64,000 bases of DNA, taken from the NCBI GenBank assembly GCA_037176725.1, contig JAZBRS010000013.1, positions 5,769,001-5,833,000 of the forward strand, written 5' to 3'. A program made the position numbers and the translations under genes. Below the pieces are notes generated by a model. The model saw only the letters and a list, made by a program, of their open reading frames with translations, did not search any database and had not been told where the DNA came from. Below, one piece after another: positions 23,982 to 34,961 of the stretch (positions within the stretch are counted from its first letter, which is position 1; the number at the start of each line of letters is the position of its first letter). This DNA is from Posidonia oceanica. Its lineage: Eukaryota > Streptophyta > Magnoliopsida > Alismatales > Posidoniaceae.

Positions 23982-24270
23982 GTTTTTACGTTATTTCCTC
24001 TCGCATGTCGCCCGCATTGCCTGTTTTCACCGTTGTTTTGTTTTATCGCCCACATTTGCATATAAGGCAGTGATGCTTACTGCCTGGAGTTCTCACGAGC
24101 CAGGTTTCGCCCGGTTCGGAACACAGACAGCGTTGTTGAGCGCTTAGACTGCATGTTTACTTTCTTGCATTGCATTCCATCACTTAGAGCACACCTTTGA
24201 GCATTTAGATAGGTATTCATTGGCACTTAGGCATTCAAAGTCTGCATTTCCCTACGTATGCGAGCGTAAG

Positions 24271-24394
24271 CCTAGAAAGACCGATTCTCGAGCGTGTCAG
24301 GGGTGCCTAACACCTTCTCCGCACGTAACAGGAGTCCTTGCTCTCTCTCTTGGCCCGCAATGACCATATTGCCCTTATCCTAGGCACGAGTCAC
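24271..24394 (+). promoter_or_regulatory. Conserved Tat LTR core block (copy in D 5' LTR)
   Basis: This block runs from CCTAGAAAGACCGATTCTC to TAGGCACGAGTC and includes GGGGTGCCTAACACC, able to form a small GGTG/CACC hairpin. It also occurs at 2571-2680 (E, minus), 6341-6463 (C), 11561-11684 (A), 45191-45314 (D 3'), 53137-53256 (F) and 61880-61980 (B, minus), although the rest of these LTRs barely align. Position 300-430 bases before the LTR end suits the R region or a core promoter, but no TATA box is evident. Confidence 0.6.
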
Positions 24395-24692
24395 ATCATT
24401 TGCATTCATTTGCATCTCATTTCTTTTGCATTGCCTTGCATTGCATCTTTTGCTTGGTTTTGCGTGATTATTCACGTATTTCCCTGATTTTCCTTGTCTT
24501 CCGATCTAATAGACTTGGTGGCGACTCCGATTTGTCTTATCTTCTTCTTTTCTTCCCCTTTTCCCTTTTTTAAATGTTTTCGAGTTAAGTCTTCCTTCTC
24601 GGACATAGCCGCTAATAGTGAGCCTGATTCTGATCGGTGCATGCGAGCTTTGGCAATGTGCATGGACGATCTGAACACCGGGATTACTATAG

Positions 24693-24710
24693 TGGCGACT
24701 CCGCTGGGGA
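24693..24710 (+). other. Primer-binding site of D, copy 1
   Basis: TGGCGACTCCGCTGGGGA starts two bases after the LTR end. It is the full Tat/Ogre PBS, known in this lineage to pair with the 3' end of a tRNA-Arg. Confidence 0.9.
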
Positions 24711-24853
24711 TATTAGACTCCGGCTTTCGCCTTCGCTTTCGCCCGCTCGCTTTTTGCATCTTTGTTTGCCTTTATGTCTTTGTTTGCCTTATGCCCTTTG
24801 CCTTGCTTTTGCTTGCTTGCCTGCCTGTCTGCTTTGCCTAGTGAAGTCGACAG

Positions 24854-24871
24854 TGGCGACTCCGCTGGGGA
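24854..24871 (+). repeat. Primer-binding site of D, copy 2 (tandem duplication)
   Basis: An identical 18-base PBS lies 161 bp after the first, with the same flanks (CAGTGGCG..., GGATACTAGACTCCGGCTTTC). The segment from PBS to PBS is therefore a diverged tandem duplication of the leader start. Either copy could in principle prime minus-strand synthesis; only the first abuts the LTR. Confidence 0.88.
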
Positions 24872-26184
24872 TACTAGACTCCGGCTTTCACTTTGGCTTT
24901 GCCTCGCTCGCATTCTGCTTGGGATTTGCCTTCTTTGTTTGCCTTTGTGTTTCCTTTGCCTGTTTTGCTCGTTTTCCTGTGCAAACTCCTGGCAAGTCGC
25001 CCCGTGGCTACTAAGCTTTGGTTTTGCACCCCCTTTGCCTCGGTTTGGGCTCCGTTTTGCTTTGCTTTGCCTCTGTTGCTTGTTTGCTCGTTTATTTCCT
25101 TGCCTATGCTCTTGTTTGCTTTACAGCTTGCCTGTATTTACTTTCTTTAGCCCTTTTACTTATTATTGCTTTATTTCCTGCACAACGCATGTCTACATAC
25201 TTGTTTGGCAACAATGCATGCTTTTTGAATGATGAATGCTTTCTTTTACACATTTGCTATGTCACTACACACGCACCTGCTCTGTATGTATGCCTTTTGA
25301 CATGATGAATGCTTTCTCTTCACTATCATGCTCACAAACACTCACACATGCCATGCACCTGCCTTTTGCTCTGTTGTATGTTGTTGCCTGCCATATTTGG
25401 CTGATTTTCTCGCATTTTGCACATGCCATGCCTAGGATAGTAGAGACTGATTGCTTTTCCCTGTGGTTAATTAAAAATAGCAAGTAAAAATAAAATCTAG
25501 GATCAACTAGAGCCATCAACACACTTGCACCCCCTGGAGTTAATAAAATACGCAAGATAAAAGACTTTAATCATTTGCATGAAGCATCATATAGGGCATG
25601 CATCTTCTCATCTGAGTCCACCTATCAGTCTGCGAAGGATGGTTTCGGCCTCTCACTCCGATGCTTTGGCATGGTGTGAGCCGGTCGGTCTGTCCCCCCT
25701 TGTCAGGGGTCGTGTCCGTGCTAGTGGAGGGTACTTCCTACGCTTAGGCGAGGTTGAGGCCACCAACGCACCACCCTGTTATTACCTGAGCTTTGGGCCG
25801 GGAGTTAGACAGGGGACCTACTTTTCTGACCTGAGTCGGTGACCCGTACACTTGTGGATATCCGGAGTAGAATACCCGCTAGGAAACACTAGAGTGGTGA
25901 GAGAGAGCATGCTAGAAAGCATACATGTCATGCATGCCATAGCTTAGTGCATTTGCATTTCATTTTCTGTTCCTAATCTCGGTTTTCTGTTATGTCCTTA
26001 ACAGAGTTCAGTAAGCGATTTCCTTAGCTGGAGCTCGGGTTCCTCCCTTTGCTGACACCTCTGCTGAGACACCTGTGCTCGACCATCTCCTTCTAAGCTA
26101 TTCGCCTTTGCGAGCATAGCTTCTTGTAGAGCCCGTCCGTTTTTCACTCGTCGTAGCCCTGTTTTGACTCGCTCTCGGTCAGCA
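24872..26184 (+). other. Leader of D
   Basis: This non-coding stretch is rich in TTTGCCT words. The segment 25605-25860 is conserved with C's leader (12340-12600) and partly with B's. A run starting GGTCGGTCTGTCCCCC and ending TCTGACCTGAGTCGG is the best-kept part. No uninterrupted ORF of interest is present. Confidence 0.6.
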
Positions 26185-28933
26185 ATGGCCCAGCGCACCG
26201 TTGAACCCCCACTTACCCTTGCCTCGGAGGTGATTTCCGCTCTGGCCCCTCCGACTCCCGTTTCTAACCCCTCTGTGCCCCTTGTGATGCCAGGATTTCC
26301 CTCTCTGTCGTCTGGGGCACCCCAATTTGTTGTGGGACAGTGGCAGACGCTCGCTCCTCCTGATCCGATCGCCGAGTCCATCTTGATGACCACTACTCGC
26401 ATTTCGGAGGCGCCTCTGACCCCACCTTCTCAGGGATTTGTCGCTTTTGACACCCCTTCTGCCGCTGCAGCGACTCTTGCATTAGGACTTCAATCTCCTG
26501 GACAGTCCGGATCTCTTGGCTCTGGCCCCTCGTCGGCACTGCAATTCAGTGTTCCCACCGATGGGACACCTGAAGAGCAGTACCAGCATCTGGTAGACAC
26601 TATCTAGTAGCTGCAGGGTATGGCTCTATCAGTCCGCCCTTCTTCCTTTCCTGTTGGTCCTGAGGTTCCTGTGCGGCCTACTCCCGCACATCATGCATTG
26701 CACTCTACACTTCTGCCTAGACCGTCGTCTCAACTGCTCACAGTTCCGGCGATGGGGGCACGTATCCCGCCTCTTGCATCTGCACCGCACCACACACAGC
26801 ATGCACCTCCGCCACCTGGTGGCCAGTCATTCGGACTGGTGGGAGCACAGTATCTCGCAGGCCCGCCCCCCGGCACCGCACCGGTGCGGCCGCTGTTGCT
26901 CCAGCATTCTGCACCCACCGCACAGCATACCATCTATCCTCCCCCTTGCATCAGGTTCAGAATTCCACATGCATCCCCCTTGCACTCCACCACAGCACGG
27001 GTATGCCGGCCATTACCTTGCGTCACCAGGCGATGTGATGGTAGATCCGGAGGAGCACCTCGGTGCGACCCAATCGGCATACGTGGTCCCTGCCCCCGCT
27101 GCCCCATCACCTGTGGCAGCCATTCCAGACCCCATCAACAACAGGATGGATGTTCTGGAGAAAGCACTGCGTCTAGTGCAGGGCATAGACCACCAGACCT
27201 ACCAGTTCCGAGACCTCTGCTGTTTCCCAGAGGCGGTACTCCCTCCAAAGTTCAAAATCCTGGACTTTGAGAAGTATGATGGTAGGGGCTGCCCTATAGC
27301 CCATCTGAAGGCGTACTGCGGTGATCTCGCCCAGCTCCAGGCTGACGAGAGGTTGCTGATCCGCCTGTTCCAAAAGAGTTTGTCCGGTCCAGCCCTCAAG
27401 TGGTTCACCTCACTTGACATGTCTGCAATCAGGACATGGAACGACCTAAGCCAGGCGTTCTTGGAACAGTATTCCTTCAACCTCGATCTAGTCCCAAAGC
27501 GCGCAGACCTAATCGCAACCAAGCAGAATCTGGGTGAGCCGTTCGGGGAGTACGTCGGCCGCTGACGTGCCCTTGCTTCGCTAGTTCGAGATAGGCCCTC
27601 TGACGAGGAGTCTATCGAGATCATTATAAAAGGGGCACAGCCGTCCACCGGAGCTTTGCTTAGCATCCAACCTGTCACAACCTTCACTGCATTGATCCGA
27701 GCTGGCACTCGCGTCGAGAGTTCGTTGCGGAGTGGCAACTTCCCCGCACTCTCTGTGCTTGCCAGGCAGGCCCCCGCCAGCAGTAACAGTAGTAGCAGCA
27801 GCGCCATCAACAACAACAACGGCATCAACAACAATCGTCCCAAGAGGAAGGATCCGCCGAAGCCCGTTGTTGCATATGTCGATTCCCCTACTGCGCCTGT
27901 TCGTCTGGCGTCCCGGTCTGCCCCTCCTCAGATCTATTACGCACCTGCACCTAGGACACACCCCACACCACAAATCACTACCACCGCTCGACCGGTTTAT
28001 CCTACCGTACCGGTTCAACAAGGACAATTCCAGAGGTCGAGACGGCCACCCGTTGAGAAGCGGAAGTTCGCCCCATTGGTGGAACCACTCACCGCCGTCC
28101 TCCTGAAGGTTGCGTCACTCCTGAAGTTTCCGGAGGTTCGCTCGCCACCAAACCCACTACCGCATTGGTTTAAGGTGAACATTTTCTGTGATTTCCATCG
28201 AAGAGTCGAGCATTCGACTGATAATTGCTTCACTCTCCGGAATGCTATCCAGGATTTGATCGAATCGGGAACGATTGTGATCGACACACACGAGGCGTCC
28301 ACTTCTACACCATCTCATGCATCTGCATCAGCATCTACCCCAGCTAATATTGTTCGCCAGCCCCTGCCGGAGCCCTCCTATTCAGGAGGCGCAGGGACCT
28401 CAGGAATCCATTCTCTTTTTCCTTCTGGATCTCCCACATCTGTGGCAGATCCTTCTGAGCTTATCCATGATGTTTTTACTCCCTTTACGGTCTCTCTTTA
28501 TCTTGCTGCTGTCGCCGGCTCCGAGTCGGGAGTTCATATGATCCGACCGCACACCAGGCCGGAGCGTTCTTCTGCACCAGCCGCCATGCTTTCTCGGGCC
28601 CAAGCCCCAGTACACCTGCTAGGTAACCTGCAGCTAGTATCCCCAATACATCTCCTAGCCAGACCTCAGCTAGGGTCTCCTGTGCACCTGTTAACAAGAC
28701 CTCAATCCACACCCCATTTGCCTTCCCAGCAATCCTCTTATCCATACCCTCCTCAACCAATAGGCACCCCTGTAGCTCCTCTCGTGCTCGCTGCACGTGC
28801 TCCCGTGGTTATTAACCTAACTCGAGATACCCATCGCGTACCTTACAGCTACGCCACAGAAATGTGTGCGGAAGTACCGCGATCGGGAGAGTCTACAAAC
28901 CCCCAGCACCAGTGGCTAGACCTAGTCATCTAG
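26185..28933 (+). pseudogene. gag of Tat/Ogre element D
   Basis: The start ATGGCCCAGCGC at 26185 is shared with the gag of C and B. A Pro/Ser/Thr-rich N-terminal part continues through two adjacent TAG stops (26605, 26608). A one-base deletion near 26945, seen by comparison with C, changes phase. The capsid core (QFRDLCCFPEAVLP ... LIRLFQKSLSGPALKWFTSLD) lies at 27200-27420. TGA at 27563 replaces a Trp codon that is intact in B. The zinc-binding segment CDFHRRVEHSTDNC lies at about 28186-28230; the Gly usual before the second His, kept in B, reads Glu. The tail overlaps the protease frame by 70 bp in a different phase, consistent with -1 frameshifting or decay. Confidence 0.88.
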
Positions 28934-30909
28934 AACCTGCAACACCTCTTCGCTTAGGCCGGCCTACAACCCTACCACCTCCAGGCCAACCTCTTGAATC
29001 CACCATAGCTGAACCTGTCCCCAAGGCCATGCTCCCTACAGCCAAGAAGGGCCAGCCCAAGGCTGACATTACTTCCCAACTCAAAAAGGTTAAAGCCGAC
29101 ATATCCATTTGGGACCTGATGCACACTTCTGCTGAACACCGTGAGGCTTTTCTTCATGTGTTCCAAGCTGCCCATGTGTCCCAAACCATAGAACCTGCCG
29201 CCTTGGAAAGCATGGTTGGAATGATTGCAGAACCCCAGGTCATCACTTTCACGAGTGATGAGCTGCCTTCGGCGGGGATTAATCATAACCAACCCTTGTT
29301 CGTCACGGTACAATTCAAGAACGTTCGCATTCCCCTTGCGCTGGTCGATAATGGGTCAGGCCTTTACGTCTGTCCCTTGCGAACAGCAACTAAGCTCGGA
29401 TTCAAGGCCGAGGACATTACTCCAGCCGTAAAGGGAATGACAGCTTTTGATAATACCCACCATGACGCTCTAGGGATTCTGATTATTCCTCTTATCATTG
29501 GTCCGGTCACATTCGATGTGGAGTTCTACGTCGTTGACTTGGAGCCTAACTTCAACTTTCTGCTTGGGCGCCCTTGGCTCTACAAGCATCAGGTTATCCC
29601 CTCGACCCTCCATCGCATGATCAAGTTCCGCCAAGGTGACGATGTCATCATTGTCATGGCAGAGAATTTTGAGAAGGAGCGGATTATTTCCTCTGTCTCT
29701 TCGCGGACTGTCCATTTTGACCCTGAACTCTCGAACGCTTTATACCGCGTTAATCGATGCGAGCCGGTTAACTTTTTACCAGATCTTGAACGTGTCAACT
29801 CCTTGGCCGTTCACAACAACACTTTTCAGATGGTCGAGAACGTCTGTCACAGGTGGGGCTACGTCAAGGGGACGCCGCTCGGGCGATACGGCCAGGGAAT
29901 CGCTGAGCCGATCATGGCGGAAGAACGAAGAGACAATGAGGGTCTTGGATACGACCCACAAGCTGATGAAAGTAAGCGCCCGCAAGTGAAGAATCGAAGA
30001 ATGATCATACCCCGGAACCTCGCTAACTTCACAAGTGCGGGTATCCTGGGTTCAAGCGCCGTTCAAGCCATAATGCAGTCGGAGCCATGCCAAAGCTCTC
30101 CGTCACCGGGAGAAGACTGGGTCTACGTTGAGGACTACTACTTGGATGAGGAACAGTCTAGCACAGTAGGGGCAGCCTGGACCTACAGCGAAAGCCAGCC
30201 CAGCTCAATAGCACCTCGGTCGGTTTGTCTGGCCCTTCCTTCCATAGATCATAAAGCAGCAGATTTGGCAGAACCTTTGGCAGATTTGACAGTCTCTAAT
30301 TTTCCTGCAGTCTTGTCAGCATCACCAGTACCAGCTCAGGCCACTCTGAGTTCAAAGACACCAACTCAGGTGCAGTTAGTCAATCCGCTCGCAACCGTTG
30401 TCGCATCGGTACAACTGTCACCCTCTCAGGAGGGTCAACCACTGAGTTCAGTCAGCAGCGTAACTCAGCCCTTTTCAGTTGCCGCATCTCAAGCAATGCC
30501 GCCGGCTCAGTCAGTCACACATTTTCCTGCCGCAGAGCAGCAACTCTCATGGCAGGACCCTATGGCGTTAGAGGCCGCACTCTCACCGTCACCACCAGTC
30601 GCAGAGGACCAGCTGAGCATCATAGTCTCTCGGCCCTTGAGCCTTCAGAAGAGCACCTCTGCCTACCCTCTAAGTGCAACAGTGACTCTGGCAGCATACT
30701 CGTCTATGGCCTCGCTCACCAGCCTGTCTGGATCTCCCATGCCGAGGCTATCGCTATCAGGCGCGCCTGTGAGCCAGACTATGCAAATACCAAGGACAGC
30801 GATCCATCTCGCAGCCGAGCCAGTGCCGCAGGCCCCCGGTGCCTACTACGTTGACTCACCCTCAGATGAGGAGGAAGGAGGGGTGATAGAAGCCCAGGTC
30901 GATTCATAG
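28864..30909 (+). pseudogene. Aspartic protease region with G-patch-like segment, element D
   Basis: This 681-codon open frame has no ATG at its start and is presumably entered from gag by frameshift. The retropepsin active site reads ALVDNGSGLYV, with DNGS at about 29347-29358, followed by NFLLGRPWL (about 29551-29577). After the protease comes RWGYVKGTPLGRYGQGI (about 29850-29900), a G-patch-like glycine pattern seen in many Tat-lineage polyproteins. The remaining roughly 260 codons are Ser/Ala/Pro/Gln-rich linker. It ends at TAG 30907 and the phase continues into the next segment. An in-frame CAG at this point would extend it, so the stop may be secondary. Confidence 0.85.
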
Positions 30910-31571
30910 ATGTCCGACTTGGAGCTGCTTTATCAAGAACAGCTCGAGTCGATAGCAAAAGACCTGGCACAGCACCAAGCCGCAGAAAGGAAAGGAAAAG
31001 CCGTGGTTACGGACCCTCCTCTGCGAGAAGACCACGCCTCCATCATGGTCCTGGAAGAAAATTCAGTAATACCGGACCCCCTAGACCAGACGAGCTCATT
31101 ACCCTTCAACCAGAAGGTGGGTCTAGGTGGCTCGTGCAGCACATGCCTCGCTTGGGCAGGGAAGCAAGCGACAGTACCCAGGTCAGTCGCCAGTCCGACA
31201 TACCCTCCACAAGCATATTAGCAGACTCAGAAGAGGAAGCACTAGCAGATTACGCAACAGTAGTAACAGAGCAGAAAGCAGAATCAGTAACAGAGTTGTC
31301 AGCAGTCTCAGTAGCAGGGCCATCAGCAATATTAGTCGCAGAATCAGCAAGGCCTTCAGTAGTATCAGCAGAGCATGCAGCAGTGTCATCAGCAGCAAAA
31401 CAGACAGGGGAAGTCACCAGGACAGAGGTCGTGCGCCGAGGATACAGAAACATTCGAGTAGGCGTGACCATCCAGAGGCGTCACCAGGGCCAAGAAGCAG
31501 AACATCTACACTCCTTTGATATAACAAACCCTACCTTCGAAAAGGAGATCCTCTCGGAACTTGTTGCATAG
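30910..31571 (+). pseudogene. Linker between protease and RT of D
   Basis: This low-complexity polyprotein linker is rich in Ala, Ser, Val and Glu. It starts in the protease phase (about 30910-31100) and passes near 31100 to the phase used by RT, so a frameshift lies here. The stretch after 31134 reads SWAEEEALADYA-like acidic sequence up to TAG 31569. No enzymatic motif is seen. Ogre elements of legumes have an intron between protease and RT; I see no convincing GT-AG pair that would repair the frame here. Confidence 0.6.
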
Positions 31572-33065
31572 GGAGAAGAAGACAATACAGGCGAGGATGA
31601 GAATGATGACCCATTGCCTGAGTTCCGGACCTACGACGACGATCCAGAAGGTCCCAACCTGCATGTTGAGGAAGAAACAGAGGTTGTTAACATCGGCACA
31701 GCCGAGGAAACCAAAGAAGTTCGCATCAACGCCCTACTATTGCCCCAGGCCAGAATAGAATTCATTGCATTTCTGAAAGAGTATGCGGATGTCTTTGCCT
31801 GGAGCTATGAAGATATGGTTGGACTTGATGTCAAAATAGTGGTCCATAACTTGCCCTTGAAACCAGATGCCAAGCCAGTAAAGTAGAAGTTGAGAAGATG
31901 GCGACCACAGTGGCTGCTCATGATCAAGGAAGAGATAATGAAGCAGCTCGATGTCAATTTTCTGAAGGTCGTCCTTTACCCTGAGTGGCTTGCGAACATC
32001 GTGCCAGTGCCCAAGAAGGATGGTCGGATCCGGATATGTATCGACTACAGGGACTTGAACAAGGCAAGCCCCAAGGACGACTTCCCATTGCCTCACATTG
32101 ATGTCCTAGTCGACAACACTGTAGGCCACAAGATGCTATCCTTTATGGACGGCTTCTCCGGCTATAATCAGATTAAAATGGCAGAAGAAGACATGGAAAA
32201 GACTTCATTCATCACCCCCTGGGGGGTCTTCTGTTATCAAGTTATGTCGTTTGGGTTGAAGAATGCTGGCGCAACCTATCAGAGGGCCATGACTACACTT
32301 TTTCACGACCTCATGCACCAAGAAGTGGAGGTCTATGTAGACGACATGATTGCTAAGACCAAAGAGCCTGAGGATCACCTTGCTTGCCTGAAGAAGCTCT
32401 TTGACCGATTGAGGAAATACAGACTGAGACTTAACCCCAGTAAATGCGTGTTCGGGGTTTCATCCGGTAAATTTCTGGGCTACATTGTTAGCCAAAGGGG
32501 GATTGAAGTGGACCTGATGAAAGCAAAAGCCATCGTAGACATGCCACCCCCTAGAATCGAGAAGGAGGTTCGAGGCCTACTTGGGCGTTTATAGTATATC
32601 AGTCACTTCATTGCACAGCTTACGCCCATCTACGAGCCTATATTCAAACTCCTGAAGAAGAACGCACAAATTGACTAGAACGAGGAGTGCCAGGCCGCAT
32701 TTGATAAAATCAAGCAACTTCTGGTCAAACCTCCTGTCCTGGTTCCTCCCACGCCAGGAAGACCTTTGCTTCTCTACCTTTCTACCACGCAGCATTCCAT
32801 GGGCGCCGTCTTGGGCCAACACGACGAATCTGGTAGGAAGGAGCGCGCCATTTATTACCTGAGCAAGAAGTTTAATGAATGCAAGGCCAGGTACAGCACA
32901 ATGGAGAAGACCTGCTTGTCCCTTGTTTGGGTCGTACAGAAACTGAGGCATTATATGATGGCATACCCAGTTCAGCTCTTGTGCCGGCATGATCCTATCA
33001 AGTTTCTCTTCCAAAAGCCGGCTTTGGTGGGCAGATGTGTCAAATGGTAGGTGTTGTTATCTTAG
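31572..33065 (+). pseudogene. Reverse transcriptase and first RNase H of D
   Basis: One phase runs from 31572 to 33065 with stops at 31884, 32592, 32676, 33048 and 33063, all TAG. RT blocks are in order: ANIVPVPKKDGRIRICIDYRDLN, FPLPHIDVLVD, MLSFMDGFSGYNQI, FGLKNAGATYQRAM and the intact catalytic YVDD at 32334-32345. The following gypsy-type RNase H (about 32700-33050, ending LCRHDPIKFLF) lacks its first catalytic Asp (LYLSTTQ). This is usual in Tat elements, where a second RNase H takes over. The product copies element RNA into DNA in the cytoplasmic particle. It is not translatable as it stands. Confidence 0.9.
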
Positions 33066-33860
33066 TACGACATCACCTTCGTCAGACAGAGATCTATGAA
33101 GGGCCAGGCTATGGCAGATCACCTTGCTGATTTTCCTTTGCCTGAATACCAGCCACTCTAGACGCAGTTCCCTGACGAGGACATTCTCTTTGCAATGGAG
33201 GACTTTGAGGAGAAAGACCCTGAGGAGCAAGAGCAATGGCAACTGTACTTTGACGGCGCTGTCAACAAAAAGGGTCAAGGCATAGGCGCCGTGCTGACTA
33301 CGCCCCAGGGGCAGATGATTCCTTTTGCGAGGAAGTTGACTTTCACATGCACAAACAATGAAGCAGAATATGAAGCGTGCATCTTGGGTTTGAAGGTCGC
33401 CCTCGAGCATAAGGCGCGGAAGTTGCGTGTGCACGGCGATGCCATGCTGGTGATCTCTCAAGTGAATGGCGACTGGAAGACAAAGGATCCGAAACTTGTG
33501 CCATATCACGAATGCCTGCTGAGGCTAATAGAAGAGTTCAGGAGCATCAACTTCACATACATGAACAGAGCAAAGAATGCGTATGCAGACGCACTAGCAA
33601 CCCTGGCATCCTGGCTCAGTATACCAGAAGATAGCACGGTAGATGTGTCAGTTACCTGCATAGAGGAGCCCGCGCATTGCATGAACATAGAGGAAGCAGA
33701 TTCGGCAGAAGAGCGGCCATGGTATCACGACATTAAAGCATTCTTGGAATCCAGCAGCCTTCCGCCTGGCACCACTGTAGAAGATAAGAGAACTTTGGCG
33801 CGTCTAGCGTCAAAATATGTATTAGGAGCTGGGCAGCTATACAGACGGTCATACAATTAG
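33066..33860 (+). pseudogene. Second (archaeal-type) RNase H of D
   Basis: The frame is broken by TAG at 33159 and then stays open from 33195. The domain starts WQLYFDGAVNKKGQGIGAVL and has TNNEAEYEACILGL, the VHGDAMLV segment and ADALATLAS, i.e. the D, E, D, D catalytic pattern of the archaeal-type RNase H that plant Tat elements carry after their own degenerate domain. It would remove the RNA strand during reverse transcription. TAG at 33858 separates it from integrase in the same phase. Confidence 0.88.
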
Positions 33861-34961
33861 ATGCTATTACGCTGCCTGGACAAGCCGGAGGCTGATACGC
33901 TAATGCTTCAAGTGCATGCAGGGACCTGTGGCCCGCACATGAACGGCATCCTCTTAGCCCAGAAGATCATGCTCCAAGGATATTTCTGGCAAACCATGGA
34001 GGTGGACTGCTGCTGGTTCGTGCGTAAATGCCACAATTGTCAGGTCCATGGTAACTTTATCAAGGCTCCCCCTCATCAGCTGCATAACATGTCCTCGCCA
34101 TGGCCTTTCTCCACCTGGGGGATCGACGTCATTGGCGCAATACACCCCGCTGCTTCAAACGGCCATCGTTTCATCATGGTAGCGATTGACTACTTCACTA
34201 AGTGGGTGGAAGCAGCCTCTTATAAGACAGTCACCGCGGTGGCAACAGAAAAGTTTATCAGGAACAGTATCGTTGCCTGATACGGGGTCCCGCACTCCAT
34301 CATCTCTGATAATGGCACAAACTTCATTGCCAAAAGAACCGAGGAGTACCTGCAGAGTCTCAAGATCAAGCATCACAGGTCCTCACCTTATCGGCCACAG
34401 ATGAATGGAGCGGTGGAGTCTGCTAACAAAAACATTATCAAAATCATGAAGAAGATGGCAGAAACCCACAAGGATTGGCATGATAAGCTCCCGTACGCGC
34501 TCTGGGCGTACAGGACATCAATCCGGACCTCGACAGGAGCCACCCCGTACTCTCTAGTGTACGACATGGAAGCAGTATTACCCGTCGAAGTAGAGATCCC
34601 CTCACTACGGATCCTACGAGAAGTTGAGTTGGAAGAGGCAGAATGGGTCGAAGACCGCTGCGTCCAACTGAATCTGATTGATGAGCACAGACTACAAGCA
34701 ATGCATAATGCTCATTGTTACCAGAAATGAATGGCTAGAGCGTTCTTGAAGAAAGTCCGGCCCAGAAGCTTCCAGCTAGGGGATCTCGTTCTGCGCGCCA
34801 TTCATTTACCCGACGGTCGAGGCAAATTCCGACCTAACTGGCGTGGGCCCTTTGTGGTTAAACAGATCTTCTCAGGCGGTGCGGTAACTCTTGAGGACAT
34901 GGACCAGGTCAAGCAGTCTGAGCCGGTCAACTTGTGCTACCTCAAGAAGTACTATCAGTAG
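33861..34961 (+). pseudogene. Integrase of D
   Basis: The HHCC zinc-binding segment is at about 33915-34050 (ending CHNCQ). The catalytic triad is complete: Asp in GIDVIG (34125), Asp in SDNGTNF (34308) and Glu in GAVESANK (34416). The C-terminal part has GDLVLR and GKFRPNWRGPFVV (about 34780-34860) and ends at TAG 34959 with no chromodomain, as expected for Tat. TGA at 34278 and 34728 replace what are normally Arg codons (CGA to TGA). The enzyme would insert the DNA copy into the chromosome. Confidence 0.9.

Larger units (their letters stand above)
19551..24691 (+). mobile_element. 5' LTR of D
   Basis: The LTR begins TGTTGACACCCC and ends GGATTACTATA (ACTACA in the 3' copy). In order it has an AC-rich start, a CT-rich stretch (19960-20230), about 800 bases of A-rich low-complexity DNA (20240-21015), a second CT tract, a GC-rich exon-like block (about 21230-22660) with a donor-like CAG/GTGC site near 22218, AT-rich DNA, a 30-bp tandem array, the conserved core (24271-24394) and the PBS-like motif TGGCGACTCCG (24519-24529). 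Confidence 0.95.

Noticed and set aside
23206..24147. Open frames of 236-313 codons in several phases (also 44067-45067) suggesting Cys/Phe-rich proteins
   Set aside because: They arise from a 30-bp tandem repeat, a multiple of three without stops; both strands are open and there is no domain.
24693..24710. tRNA gene fragment
   Set aside because: Only 18 bases match a tRNA 3' end and they lie next to an LTR; this is a primer-binding site.
28015..28302. Minus-strand frames inside gag and pol of D (also 27199-27843 and 32589-33014)
   Set aside because: Shadow frames opposite recognised gag and pol domains.
30909..31571. Ogre-type intron between protease and RT of D
   Set aside because: The phase changes near 31100, but I found no GT-AG pair that joins the two phases convincingly; a simple frameshift is more economical.
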